41,862 bases of DNA. Origin: Gemmatimonadaceae bacterium. GTDB lineage: Bacteria > Gemmatimonadota > Gemmatimonadetes > Gemmatimonadales > Gemmatimonadaceae. The stretch lies in assembly GCA_019745365.1 (NCBI GenBank), contig JAIETI010000035.1, forward strand, positions 1-41,862. Reading direction: 5' to 3'. Below, piece after piece: positions 34,174 through 41,862 of the stretch. How positions within the stretch are numbered: position 1 is the first letter of the stretch; each line of letters begins with the position of its first letter. The notes under the pieces were generated by a model. That model was given only the letters and a program-made list of their open reading frames with translations, searched no databases and was not told the origin of the DNA. The position numbers and the translations under genes are program-made.

Positions 34174-35516
34174 CGCGGGGGCTTCTTCTTCGCGGAGTCG
34201 GCGAGCACGCGGCGCAGTGAGTCCACCGGACTCATCCGTGCAGGGGCCGCGCGTGCAGGCGGTGGTGCGCTCTTCGCCGAGTCCGCCGCGGGCTTCTCGG
34301 CGCGCGGTGTGGTGAAGACGCGATCACTCGCGCGTGAGTAGCCCGTGAGCCCCAGGAGAGGCACCGCCCGCACCCGGTACGCCTTCGCGCTCGCGAGCGG
34401 CTCCGCCAACTCCAGCACGAAGTCGGTCTGCGGCGCGGCACGGGTCGGCGTGGGCGGCGGGACTACCGGCGCTTTCGGGCCCCGCGTGCCCCGCGTGGCG
34501 CCGGCGAGTTGCTCCCGTGCCACGGAATCGCGCTGCGCGACGAGCCGCGCAGAGTCGTCGCGCGCTCGCCGCAACCGCGTGGCCGTGGTCGTATCGGCCT
34601 TGCGCGTGGAGTCCTCGATCGCGCGACGGCGGCGCGCGGAGACCGAGTCCCACTCTGCCGAGGCGAGGGCGCGCGTGATCGCGATCTTCGTCGAGTCCGC
34701 GCGTTGCAGCGTGAAGCTGCTGCTGTCCACCGCGACGCCGAGCGCGATCGCGCGATCGAACTGCACGCGGAGGTGGAGCGAGTCGCGCACGGTCACCGTG
34801 GCGATGCGGGGGCCGAGCGTGTCGTGCACGAACGCATAGAGATCGACCCGCGCACTGTCGCTGACCTGTACCGTGGTGCTGTCCCAGAGTTCGCGCCGAT
34901 CGAGGAGTCCGTCGCCGTTCTCGTCGATAAAGCCGCGCAGTCGGTAGGCCCCCGCGGGGAGGAGCGGGAGTTCGTAGCGTCCCGTGGAATCCACGCGCGC
35001 GATCCACCGCCACGTCGTGTCGCTCCCGACCGTCGCTTCGATGCGCGCGCGGGCCGAGGGGCGCAGCGTGGTCCATTCGAACACCGCTCCGCGGACGACA
35101 CCGCTGGGGAAGGGACCGCCGGTCGTGAAGCGCGTCGTGACCGCCGAGTCACGCACCGCACCGCCGAGGTCGGCGAGACCGGGGAGAATCGTGACGGTGT
35201 ATGCGGTGTTCGGGCGCCATCCGCGGCGAGGGCGCACCGTGATGGCCTCCCGTTCCCACGACACGCGCGGTGCGCCATCACTGGGTGAGAGCACCACGAG
35301 CGCATCGAGGGTGTTCCCGCCGAGGCGCGGGCGTTCGTTCACCACCTCGTCGAACGCGAAGCGGACCTCGCTGGGGCGGACGTTGACGGCGCCGCTCTCC
35401 GGGCGAACCTCGACGAGCGCTGGGGGGTCGGTCTCTTCGATCCCTCCCGGTGGCGCGCCGGGGCGAGCGCACGCGACGAGCGCGAGCACGACACACCCGA
35501 GGGCGCCACCACGCAT
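34170..35516 (-). CDS. Lipoprotein with Ig-like (Big_5) domain
   Basis: 448 residues. ATG at 35516 is chosen because it gives TGATG overlap with the valS stop and a lipoprotein signal (RGGALGCVVLALVAC); an in-frame codon 60 bases earlier would lie inside valS. After the lipobox comes a Big_5 Ig-like domain (~25-130: 'PESGAVNVRPSEVRFAFDE', 'NTAYTVTILPGLADLGG'), then a carboxypeptidase-regulatory-like beta domain ('GRYELPLLPAGAYRLRGFI', 'DENGDG'). The C-terminal third is low-complexity, Arg/Asp/Ala/Pro-rich. Similar proteins are common in Bacteroidetes and Gemmatimonadota. Function unknown; likely periplasmic. Its place between valS and selA is odd for a cell-envelope gene. Confidence 0.75.
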   Translation of the reverse strand: MRGGALGCVVLALVACARPGAPPGGIEETDPPALVEVRPESGAVNVRPSEVRFAFDEVVNERPRLGGNTLDALVVLSPSDGAPRVSWEREAITVRPRRGWRPNTAYTVTILPGLADLGGAVRDSAVTTRFTTGGPFPSGVVRGAVFEWTTLRPSARARIEATVGSDTTWRWIARVDSTGRYELPLLPAGAYRLRGFIDENGDGLLDRRELWDSTTVQVSDSARVDLYAFVHDTLGPRIATVTVRDSLHLRVQFDRAIALGVAVDSSSFTLQRADSTKIAITRALASAEWDSVSARRRRAIEDSTRKADTTTATRLRRARDDSARLVAQRDSVAREQLAGATRGTRGPKAPVVPPPTPTRAAPQTDFVLELAEPLASAKAYRVRAVPLLGLTGYSRASDRVFTTPRAEKPAADSAKSAPPPARAAPARMSPVDSLRRVLADSAKKKPPR

Positions 35517-38269
35517 CACGTCACGCCGCCAAGCGCACGCACCTTCGCGTCGAGGAGGGCGACGCGCGCTGCCCACTCCGCTTCCTTCGCTCGCTCAGCG
35601 GCGACCACGTCGGCCGGGGCCTTGGCCACGAAGCGCTCGTTGGAGAGCCGACCACGGAGCGCGTCGAGCTGCTTGCTGAGCTGCGCGTGTTCTGCGCCGA
35701 GTCGTGCACGCTCCTTGCCGAGATCGACGAGCCCTTCGAGCGGAAGCACGACTTCAGTGCCGCCCGCGAGGACCACCGATGCCGTTGCACCGCCCGGTGC
35801 GACATCCGTGATCGTGAGCGTGCACCGGGCGAGGCGCTCCACCATCGCCTGTTCATCCGCGAGCGCTGCGCGTCGCGCCGCGTCCGGGAGGACGGCGATC
35901 GCGGCGATCACCTGGCCCGGGTTGAGCATGTATTCGTTGCGGAGCTGGCGGATCCCGCCCACCACATCGCGCGCGAGCTCGAACGCATCGCTCCCGCGCG
36001 GCGCACTCGGTGTGGGCCACGCCGCGCGCGCGACGAACGTCCCCGCGCTCCATCCCGGCAGCTTGCGCCAGAGCGCCTCGGTGATGAAAGGCATGATCGG
36101 GTGGAGCAGGCGGAGCGCCGCGTCGAAGCAGTGGACGAGCACGGCGCGTGCGACCTCACGATCGTCGCCGCTCGCGGCGAGGCGCGTCTTGGCGGCTTCG
36201 AGATACCAATCGGCGAGTTCATTCCAGACGAAGCGTCGGGCCGACTCCGCGTGATCCGAGAGCCGGAGCCCCGCGAATCGCTCTGCGGCGGGCCAGCGAC
36301 CGTCGGCGGGGCGCGACGCGCCGAGCGCCGCGTCACACTCGCGGACAGCGAGACTGAGACGATCGAGGATCCAGCGATCGGCGAGCGTGAGCCGCTCCGG
36401 GGCGATCGTCTCGAGCGGCGCGACCGGGTCGTCGCCCACCTGCAGGAGGAGGAAGCGCCCGATGTTCCAGAGCTTGGTCGCGAAGTTGCGGCCCGGCGCA
36501 AACGACTTCTCGAGGTCGGCGGGATCGAGGATCACATCGACCCCCATCCCGAGTCCCGCGATCAGCGTGTAGCGGAGCGCATCTGCACCGAACTTCTCGA
36601 CCACCTCGAGCGGATCGATCCCGTTGCCGAGCGACTTGGACATCTTGCGATGCTGCGTGTCGCGCACGGTGCCGTGGAGGTACACGGTGTGGAACGGCGC
36701 GCGGCCGAGCGTGAAGTAGCCGGCCATGATCATCCGCGCGACCCAGAAGAAGAGGATCTCGGGTGCGGTGACGAGCACGTCGGTCGGGTAGAACGCTTTC
36801 TGGTCGCGCGTGTCGGGTTCGGGCCACCCGAGCGTCGAGACGGGCCAGAGCCAAGACGAGAACCAGGTGTCGAACACATCGGGATCCTGCTCCAGCGCGC
36901 CGCCGCACTTCGGGCAGGCGGTGGGATCCTCGCGATACGCATTGGTGTGCTGGCACGCGGTGCAGGTCCACACGGGGACGCGATGGCCCCACCAGAGTTG
37001 CCGCGAGATGTTCCAGTCGCGGATCCCCTCCATCCAGTTCAGATAGACCGCCTCGTAGCGCTCGGGGAGGACGCGGATCGTCCCCTCCTTCACCGCCGCG
37101 AGCGCCGGTGCCGCGAGCGGCTTCATCCGCACGAACCACTGATCGGAGAGGCGCGGCTCGACCACGGTGTCGCAGCGATAGCAGCGGCGCACGCTGTGCG
37201 CGTGCTGGTCGATTTTCACCATCGCGCCTTCGGCTTCGAGTGCCGCGACGATCTTCTTGCGCGCGTCGAAGCGGTCGAGCCCCTGCCATTCCGCGCGCAC
37301 GCGACCGGCGGCGTCGGCCACCTCACCCATGCGCCCGTCGGCGGTGATCACCACCGGCATCGCGAGGCGGTGGCGCGTGCCGACGTCGAAGTCGTTCGCG
37401 TCGTGCGCGGGGGTGATCTTCACCACGCCGGTGCCGAAGGTGCGGTCGACGTACTCATCCGCGATCACGGGGATCTGGATCCCCACGAGCGGAAGGGTGA
37501 GCATCTTCCCGATGAACGCCTGATAGCGTTCGTCCTCGGGGTGCACGGCGACGGCGACGTCGGCGAGCATGGTCTCTGGGCGCGTCGTCGCCAGCGTGAT
37601 CCCTTGCGTCGGATCGTTGGCGACCGGATAGCGCAGATGGAAGAGCCGCCCGTTGCTATCGTGGAACTCGGCCTCTTCATCCGAGAGCGAGGTGAGGCAG
37701 CGCGGGCACCAGTGAATCACGCGGTGACCGCGATAGACGAGGTCCTTCTCGTACAGCCGCACGAACACCTCGCGCACGGCGCGCGAGAGCGTGGGGCTCA
37801 GCGTGTACGCGGTGCGCGTCCAGTCGGCGCTGCACCCGATCGCGCGGAGCTGGTGGAGGATCTGCCCGCCGGTGGTCTCCACGAACGCTTCGGTGCGCGC
37901 GAGGAACGCCTCGCGACCGATGTCGAAGCGCGTGGTCCCCTCCTTCGCGAGCTGCTTCTCGACGATGTTCTGCGTCGCGATGCCGGCGTGGTCGGTCCCC
38001 GGTACCCAGAGCGCCTCGTCGCCGCACATGCGCCGCCACCGCACGAGCACGTCCTGCACGGAGTTGTTGAGCCCGTGGCCGACGTGGAGCGCGGCGGTGA
38101 CGTTGGGGGGCGGCATCAGCACGACGAAGGGCTCGTGCGTCCCTCCGAAGGCGGGGGTACGCGCGGGGTCGGCGGCGAACACGCCCGCGGCCTCCCACTC
38201 GGCGTAGAGGGCCCGCTCGGTGGCGGCGGCGTCGTACTGGCTGGGAAGCTCGGAGTCGTTCGTGGCCAT
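35516..38269 (-). CDS. valS: Valyl-tRNA synthetase
   Basis: 917 residues from ATG 38269, the first good start after the divergent intergenic region; longer in-frame starts upstream add unrelated sequence. GAGG lies very close (two bases) to the ATG, a poor spacing. Class I motifs: 'PPPNVTAALHVGHGLNN' (HIGH) and 'KMSKSLGNGIDPLEVV' (KMSKS). The editing domain ('TTRPETMLADVAVAVHPEDE') and a zinc-type Cys cluster ('CPKCGGALEQD') are present. A C-terminal coiled-coil arm ('LGKERARLGAEHAQLSKQLD') ends the protein. First gene of the six-gene minus-strand operon. Confidence 0.97.
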   Translation of the reverse strand: MATNDSELPSQYDAAATERALYAEWEAAGVFAADPARTPAFGGTHEPFVVLMPPPNVTAALHVGHGLNNSVQDVLVRWRRMCGDEALWVPGTDHAGIATQNIVEKQLAKEGTTRFDIGREAFLARTEAFVETTGGQILHQLRAIGCSADWTRTAYTLSPTLSRAVREVFVRLYEKDLVYRGHRVIHWCPRCLTSLSDEEAEFHDSNGRLFHLRYPVANDPTQGITLATTRPETMLADVAVAVHPEDERYQAFIGKMLTLPLVGIQIPVIADEYVDRTFGTGVVKITPAHDANDFDVGTRHRLAMPVVITADGRMGEVADAAGRVRAEWQGLDRFDARKKIVAALEAEGAMVKIDQHAHSVRRCYRCDTVVEPRLSDQWFVRMKPLAAPALAAVKEGTIRVLPERYEAVYLNWMEGIRDWNISRQLWWGHRVPVWTCTACQHTNAYREDPTACPKCGGALEQDPDVFDTWFSSWLWPVSTLGWPEPDTRDQKAFYPTDVLVTAPEILFFWVARMIMAGYFTLGRAPFHTVYLHGTVRDTQHRKMSKSLGNGIDPLEVVEKFGADALRYTLIAGLGMGVDVILDPADLEKSFAPGRNFATKLWNIGRFLLLQVGDDPVAPLETIAPERLTLADRWILDRLSLAVRECDAALGASRPADGRWPAAERFAGLRLSDHAESARRFVWNELADWYLEAAKTRLAASGDDREVARAVLVHCFDAALRLLHPIMPFITEALWRKLPGWSAGTFVARAAWPTPSAPRGSDAFELARDVVGGIRQLRNEYMLNPGQVIAAIAVLPDAARRAALADEQAMVERLARCTLTITDVAPGGATASVVLAGGTEVVLPLEGLVDLGKERARLGAEHAQLSKQLDALRGRLSNERFVAKAPADVVAAERAKEAEWAARVALLDAKVRALGGVT

Positions 38270-38430
38270 ATCCTCGAAAAATAGCCCGGCGCGGGGACCC
38301 TCGGCTATAGAAACGCGAGTCATTAGAGCGGCGTGCCCGGGGCGTGGCGAGGGGTCGGGTCGCCCGGCTAACTTCCAGTGTTCCGCGTGACCCGTCAGCC
38401 GCGCGCCCCGACTCCTTCTCCATCGCCCCC

Positions 38431-38583
38431 GTGACCACCACCGAACCGACCCCGGAACGCATCCGACCCGGCCAGGTGATCCCGTGGGTCGTCCTTGGCG
38501 GCGCCCTGATTGCAAGTGTGGCCTACTTCCTCCGTCACGCTGACCGCGTGATCCCCCTGTTCTCTCTGGTGACCGACCGATGA
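38431..38583 (+). CDS. Small single-pass membrane protein
   Basis: 50 residues from GTG 38431; other in-frame starts upstream are possible. A polar N-terminus is followed by one membrane helix ('VIPWVVLGGALIASVAYFL') and a short basic tail. Its TGA overlaps the thrS ATG (ATGA), the same coupling used between the real genes downstream, which is the main support for it being translated. Function unknown. Confidence 0.5.
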   Translation: MTTTEPTPERIRPGQVIPWVVLGGALIASVAYFLRHADRVIPLFSLVTDR

Positions 38584-40529
38584 GTACTGCTGCACCCGCC
38601 CTCCTGACCCTCGTGCTTCCCGATGGCGCCACGCGTGAGGTGGCGCCGGGGACGTTGGCGCGCGAGGTCGTCGGGACGATCGGGCAGAGATTGCTGCGCG
38701 ATGCGATCGCGGTGAGCGTCGACGGCGAGGTGCAGGACCTCATGACGCCGATCCGCGTGGGCGGCGCGTTCACCGTCATCACACAGAAGGATCCGCGCGC
38801 GCTCGCGGTGCTCCGGCACTCCGGCGCCCATATCCTCGCGACCGCGGTGCGCCGGCTGCGCCCCGACGCGAAGATCGGCTTCGGCCCGGCGATCGATGAC
38901 GGCTTCTACTACGACTTCGAGGTCGCGACCCCGTTCACGCCCGAGGACCTCGAGGCGTTCGATGCCGAGATGCGGAAGGTCGCGGCCGAGGCGTTCCCCT
39001 TCGTCCGCGAGGAGATCGATCAGGTCGCCGGGCGCGCCCGGTTCGCGGATGACCCACTCAAGCTCGAGCGGCTCGCCGAGCTCGGCGCGGATGAGGTGAT
39101 CTCGACCTACACCGACGGGCCCTTCGTCGATCTCTGCCGCGGCCCGCACGTCCCGGATACTTCATACCTCAAGCATTTCAAGCTGCTGCACACCGCGGGC
39201 GCGTATTGGCGCGGCGACGAGCGACGGCAGATGCTGCAGCGCATCTACGCGACGGCGTTCTGGAAGGCCGAGGACCTTGAGGCGCATCTCCATCGCATCG
39301 AGGAGGCCAAGCGTCGCGACCACCGCGTGGTCGGCAAGGCGCTCGATCTCTTCATGTTCCATCCCTTCGCGCCCGGCGCGGCGTTCTGGACGGAGCGCGG
39401 CACCACGATGGTCAACGCGCTCAACGACTATCTGCGCGAGCTGCAGCGCGACGGCTATGCCGAGATCAAGACGCCGCTGCTCTATAACAAGGGGCTCTGG
39501 GAGACCTCGGGGCATTGGGGGAAGTACCGCGAAAACATGTTCCTCGTGCTCGATGCCGAGACGAAGGAGCACGACTTCTCGCTGAAGCCGATGAACTGCC
39601 CCTCGCACTATCTGATGTACCTGAACAAGAAGCACAGCTACCGCGAGCTCCCACTCCGCTACAACACCTACGATGTGCTCCATCGCAACGAGGTGTCGGG
39701 GGCGTTGAGCGGGCTCACGCGCGTGCGGCAGTTCCAGCAGGACGACTGCCACATCTTCTTGATGGAGTCGCAGATCGCCGATGAGGTGAAGGCGCTCACC
39801 CGCTTCATCCTCTCGTACTATGAGACCTTCGGGCTCACCGCACGGCTCAAGTTCGCGACGCGCCCCGAGCAGCGCGTCGGCGACGACGCGATGTGGGATC
39901 GTGCCGAGGGAGCGCTGCGTGCGGCGCTCGAGGCGACGGGCTATGCGTATGAGTTGAAGCCCGGCGACGGCGCGTTCTACGGGCCGAAGATCGACTTCGA
40001 TGTGACCGATTCGATCGGACGCGCCTGGCAACTCGGCACCATCCAGCTCGACTACGCGGCCCCAGAGCGCTTCGATCTCCAGTACGTCGGCGACGATAAT
40101 CACACGCACCGCCCGGTGGTGATCCACCGCGCGGTGAGCGGATCGTTCGAGCGCTTCATGGCGATCCTCATCGAGCACTTCGCCGGGGCGTTCCCGGTCT
40201 GGCTCGCGCCCGAGCAGCTCCGCATCCTCCCGCTCAGCGACGACCTCGCCGAGGTCGCCCAGGCCGTGACGAAGCGCTTCCGGGATGCCGGAGTGCGCGC
40301 GCATCTCGATCAGGCGGAGTCGCTGAACTATCGCATCCGGCAGGCCGAGGTCGCGAAGGTCCCGTACATGGCGGTGATCGGCAAGCGCGAGGCCGAGTCG
40401 GCGCAACTCGCGATCCGCGTGCGTGGTGCGGGGAAGAAGCAGGAGATCGTCAGCGTCGAGGCGTTCCTCGAGCGGATCACGCAGGAGATCGCGACCCGCG
40501 CGCTGACGCCGGCCGGAGGCGAGTCATGA
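38580..40529 (+). CDS. thrS: Threonyl-tRNA synthetase
   Basis: 649 residues, full length. N-terminal TGS domain ('LVLPDGATREVAPGTLA', 1-60), editing domain ('RHSGAHILATAVRRL', 'IDDGFYYDF', 'TDGPFVDLCRGPHVPDT'), class II catalytic core ('FMFHPFAPGAAFW', 'MNCPSHYLMY', 'GALSGLTRVRQFQQDDCHIF', 'RPVVIHRAVSGSFERFMAIL') and C-terminal anticodon-binding domain ('WLAPEQLRILPLSDD'). The zinc ligand Cys lies in 'MNCPSH'. ATGA overlaps at both ends place it in an operon with the small membrane protein and the Gly-rich protein. I see no T-box or other leader in front of it. Confidence 0.97.
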   Translation: MSTAAPALLTLVLPDGATREVAPGTLAREVVGTIGQRLLRDAIAVSVDGEVQDLMTPIRVGGAFTVITQKDPRALAVLRHSGAHILATAVRRLRPDAKIGFGPAIDDGFYYDFEVATPFTPEDLEAFDAEMRKVAAEAFPFVREEIDQVAGRARFADDPLKLERLAELGADEVISTYTDGPFVDLCRGPHVPDTSYLKHFKLLHTAGAYWRGDERRQMLQRIYATAFWKAEDLEAHLHRIEEAKRRDHRVVGKALDLFMFHPFAPGAAFWTERGTTMVNALNDYLRELQRDGYAEIKTPLLYNKGLWETSGHWGKYRENMFLVLDAETKEHDFSLKPMNCPSHYLMYLNKKHSYRELPLRYNTYDVLHRNEVSGALSGLTRVRQFQQDDCHIFLMESQIADEVKALTRFILSYYETFGLTARLKFATRPEQRVGDDAMWDRAEGALRAALEATGYAYELKPGDGAFYGPKIDFDVTDSIGRAWQLGTIQLDYAAPERFDLQYVGDDNHTHRPVVIHRAVSGSFERFMAILIEHFAGAFPVWLAPEQLRILPLSDDLAEVAQAVTKRFRDAGVRAHLDQAESLNYRIRQAEVAKVPYMAVIGKREAESAQLAIRVRGAGKKQEIVSVEAFLERITQEIATRALTPAGGES

Positions 40530-41101
40530 TGCGGCGGTGCGTGATGCTGCTGGCTGCGGCGATCGCGACTGAGACCGCGAGCGCGCAGCGCATCAGCCCG
40601 GTCCTTGCGGCGCAGACGAGCTGCGTCACCACTCCAGCGGCCTGTGCGGCTCCGGTGACGGCGGCGACCACGCGCCAGCCGCTGCAACCCGGTCGTGTCC
40701 TCGGTGAGGTGATCATCGGGGCGTATGCCGGAGTCGCAGGCTATCTCATCGGCCGCACCGTCGGCGATGGGATCGCCGAGCTGATCCATGGCTCAGATGA
40801 TGAGGACCACGCCACGGCGCGCGCGATCGGTGGGATCACGGGCGCCGCGTTCGGAACCGCCGGCGGAGTGTACCTGATCGGCAACATCGGGGACCACACC
40901 GGCGACTTCGCCACCACGATGCTTGGCACGGGTGCCGGATGGCTCGTCGGCTCGCTCGCGTACCGCGCGCTCGCGCCCGACGCGAGCGACGAGGGGGCGC
41001 GTTCGTCGCGCCGTCGCTGGGCGGCCGCGACCGTCGAAGCGATCCTCCCCTCGATCGGTGCGACCATCGCGTTCAACTCCACTCGTCGGTACGTCAAATG
41101 A
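40526..41101 (+). CDS. Secreted Gly-rich protein of unknown function
   Basis: 191 residues; ATG overlaps the thrS stop (ATGA). Signal peptide ends near 'TASAQ'. The middle of the protein has Gly/Ala-rich hydrophobic stretches ('[20 protein letters not shown]', '[20 protein letters not shown]', '[15 protein letters not shown]') like glycine-zipper membrane segments. An Arg-rich stretch then precedes a last hydrophobic segment. Similar unnamed proteins occur next to housekeeping genes in Gemmatimonadota-like genomes (recollection). Probably an envelope protein. The stop overlaps the thiolase start. Confidence 0.65.
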   Translation: MMRRCVMLLAAAIATETASAQRISPVLAAQTSCVTTPAACAAPVTAATTRQPLQPGRVLGEVIIGAYAGVAGYLIGRTVGDGIAELIHGSDDEDHATARAIGGITGAAFGTAGGVYLIGNIGDHTGDFATTMLGTGAGWLVGSLAYRALAPDASDEGARSSRRRWAAATVEAILPSIGATIAFNSTRRYVK

Positions 41102-41862
41102 GTCTCGATCGTACACCCGTGATCGTCAGTGCTGCCCGCACGCCGATCGGTCGGTTCCTCGGCGGTCTCGCGCCCCTCACGGCCGCCGACCTCGGCGCGC
41201 ACGCGATCCGCGCCGCGGTCGCACGCGCTGGCATCGACCCCTCGCAGGTCGGTGAGGTGGTGATGGGCAACGTCCTGCAGGCGAATGTGGGGCAGGCGCC
41301 GGCGCGCCAGGCGGCGATGAAGGCGGGCATTCCCGGCGCGGTCCCCGCGTACACGGTGAACAAGGTGTGCGGGTCGGGGCTGCAAGCGGTGATGCTCGCG
41401 GCGCAAGCGATCCGCGCCGGCGATGAACAGCTGCTCATCGCCGGTGGACAGGAGTCGATGTCGAACGCGCCGCACTATGTGAGCGGGATGCGCACCGGGG
41501 TCAAGTTCGGCGCGCAGACGATGGCCGATGGGCTGATCCGCGATGGGCTCTGGTGCGCCTTCTACGATCGCCACATGGGCGGCCACGCGGAGTACACCGC
41601 GAAGAAGGCCGGGATCTCGCGCGAGCGGCAAGATGCGTTCACGCTCGCGTCGCACCAGAAGGCGGTGGCGGCGATGGCCGCGGGGAAGTTCCGCGCGGAG
41701 ATCGCGCCGGTGGAGATCGCGGGGCGCAAGGGTCCGACGGTGATCGACACCGATGAGAGTCCGCGTGCCGACACCTCGCTCGACGCGCTCGCCAAGCTCA
41801 AGCCGGCGTTCCCGAAGGATGCCCCGAAGGAGTTTAACATTGACAATGTGCGCTGTGTCAAG
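41098..41862 (+). CDS. Acetyl-CoA acetyltransferase / thiolase (3' end outside window)
   Basis: 255 residues visible; ATG overlaps the previous stop (ATGA). Catalyses condensation or thiolysis between acetyl-CoA and acetoacetyl-CoA (or longer beta-ketoacyl-CoA). The N-terminal thiolase half is clear: '[20 protein letters not shown]', '[17 protein letters not shown]', the catalytic Cys in '[13 protein letters not shown]', '[14 protein letters not shown]' and '[18 protein letters not shown]'. After 'AFPKDA' (about residue 241) the sequence stops resembling thiolase (family: 'DGTVTAGNAS'), and the last ~35 bases are much poorer in GC. The second catalytic half lies outside the window. Confidence 0.9.
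   Translation, partial: MSLDRTPVIVSAARTPIGRFLGGLAPLTAADLGAHAIRAAVARAGIDPSQVGEVVMGNVLQANVGQAPARQAAMKAGIPGAVPAYTVNKVCGSGLQAVMLAAQAIRAGDEQLLIAGGQESMSNAPHYVSGMRTGVKFGAQTMADGLIRDGLWCAFYDRHMGGHAEYTAKKAGISRERQDAFTLASHQKAVAAMAAGKFRAEIAPVEIAGRKGPTVIDTDESPRADTSLDALAKLKPAFPKDAPKEFNIDNVRCVK

Noticed and set aside
35450-38284. A 944-codon plus-strand open frame opposite valS
   Set aside because: It mirrors valS, which has all synthetase motifs; the plus-strand translation is His/Arg/Glu-rich without recognisable domains.
38270-38430. T-box or other amino-acid-responsive leader between valS and thrS
   Set aside because: The 160-base divergent region shows no T-box consensus and no long structured leader; such elements are also not expected in this type of organism.
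1-41862. CRISPR arrays, rRNA, replication origin
   Set aside because: No regularly spaced direct repeats, no rRNA-like sequence and no DnaA-box cluster were seen on reading either strand.

Overview
The window is high-GC DNA, about two-thirds G+C by eye (estimate, not counted). Genes are packed tightly and often overlap by ATGA, GTGA or TGATG. A DUF2723 glycosyltransferase, an 'asparagine synthetase B'-named secreted protein of Bacteroidetes type, a DUF4175 coiled-coil protein and several Ig-like lipoproteins together suggest a member of the Gemmatimonadota or a related FCB-group bacterium. This placement is inference; no rRNA is present.

Layout. 1-5.5 kb: three overlapping plus-strand genes (DUF4175 protein cut by the left edge, TPR-like secreted protein, 'asparagine synthetase B'-like secreted protein). 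5.5-9.6 kb: a JAB-DinG fusion helicase, a fumarylacetoacetate-hydrolase-fold enzyme and a Pro-rich membrane protein. 9.5-11.6 kb, minus strand: gltX coupled to a LexA-like regulator that has lost its autocleavage residues. 11.6-13.1 kb: two tRNA-Ser genes (anticodons GCU and UGA) flank two small secreted-protein genes. The first of these follows a promoter-like sequence with an 11-C tract in its spacer. 13.2-15.9 kb: a stand-alone HPt protein and a DUF2723 glycosyltransferase.

16.0-24.1 kb is an accessory, copper-related island bounded by transposase remnants (IS701-like left, IS630-like right). It holds decayed copA and copB homologues, then intact DUF4198 and CopB-type P1B-ATPase genes, an HhH plus PD-(D/E)xK-like nuclease, and a Met-rich Ig-like lipoprotein.

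24.4-29.7 kb is an apparent electron-transfer operon: Rieske protein, a cytochrome b fused to a cytochrome c domain, a one-heme outer-membrane cytochrome-porin resembling Cyc2, a small cytochrome c, a lipoprotein and a membrane-anchored AlbA_2-domain protein. This is the best candidate for an undescribed system: a possible route of electrons from the cell surface through a periplasmic cytochrome to a b6-type quinone-oxidoreducing complex.

30.0-38.3 kb, minus strand, is a compact six-gene housekeeping operon (valS, Ig-like lipoprotein, selA, gmhB, purN, purH). 38.4-41.9 kb, plus strand, holds a 50-residue membrane protein, thrS, a glycine-rich secreted protein and a thiolase cut by the right edge. 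The last ~35 bases of the window do not look like thiolase.
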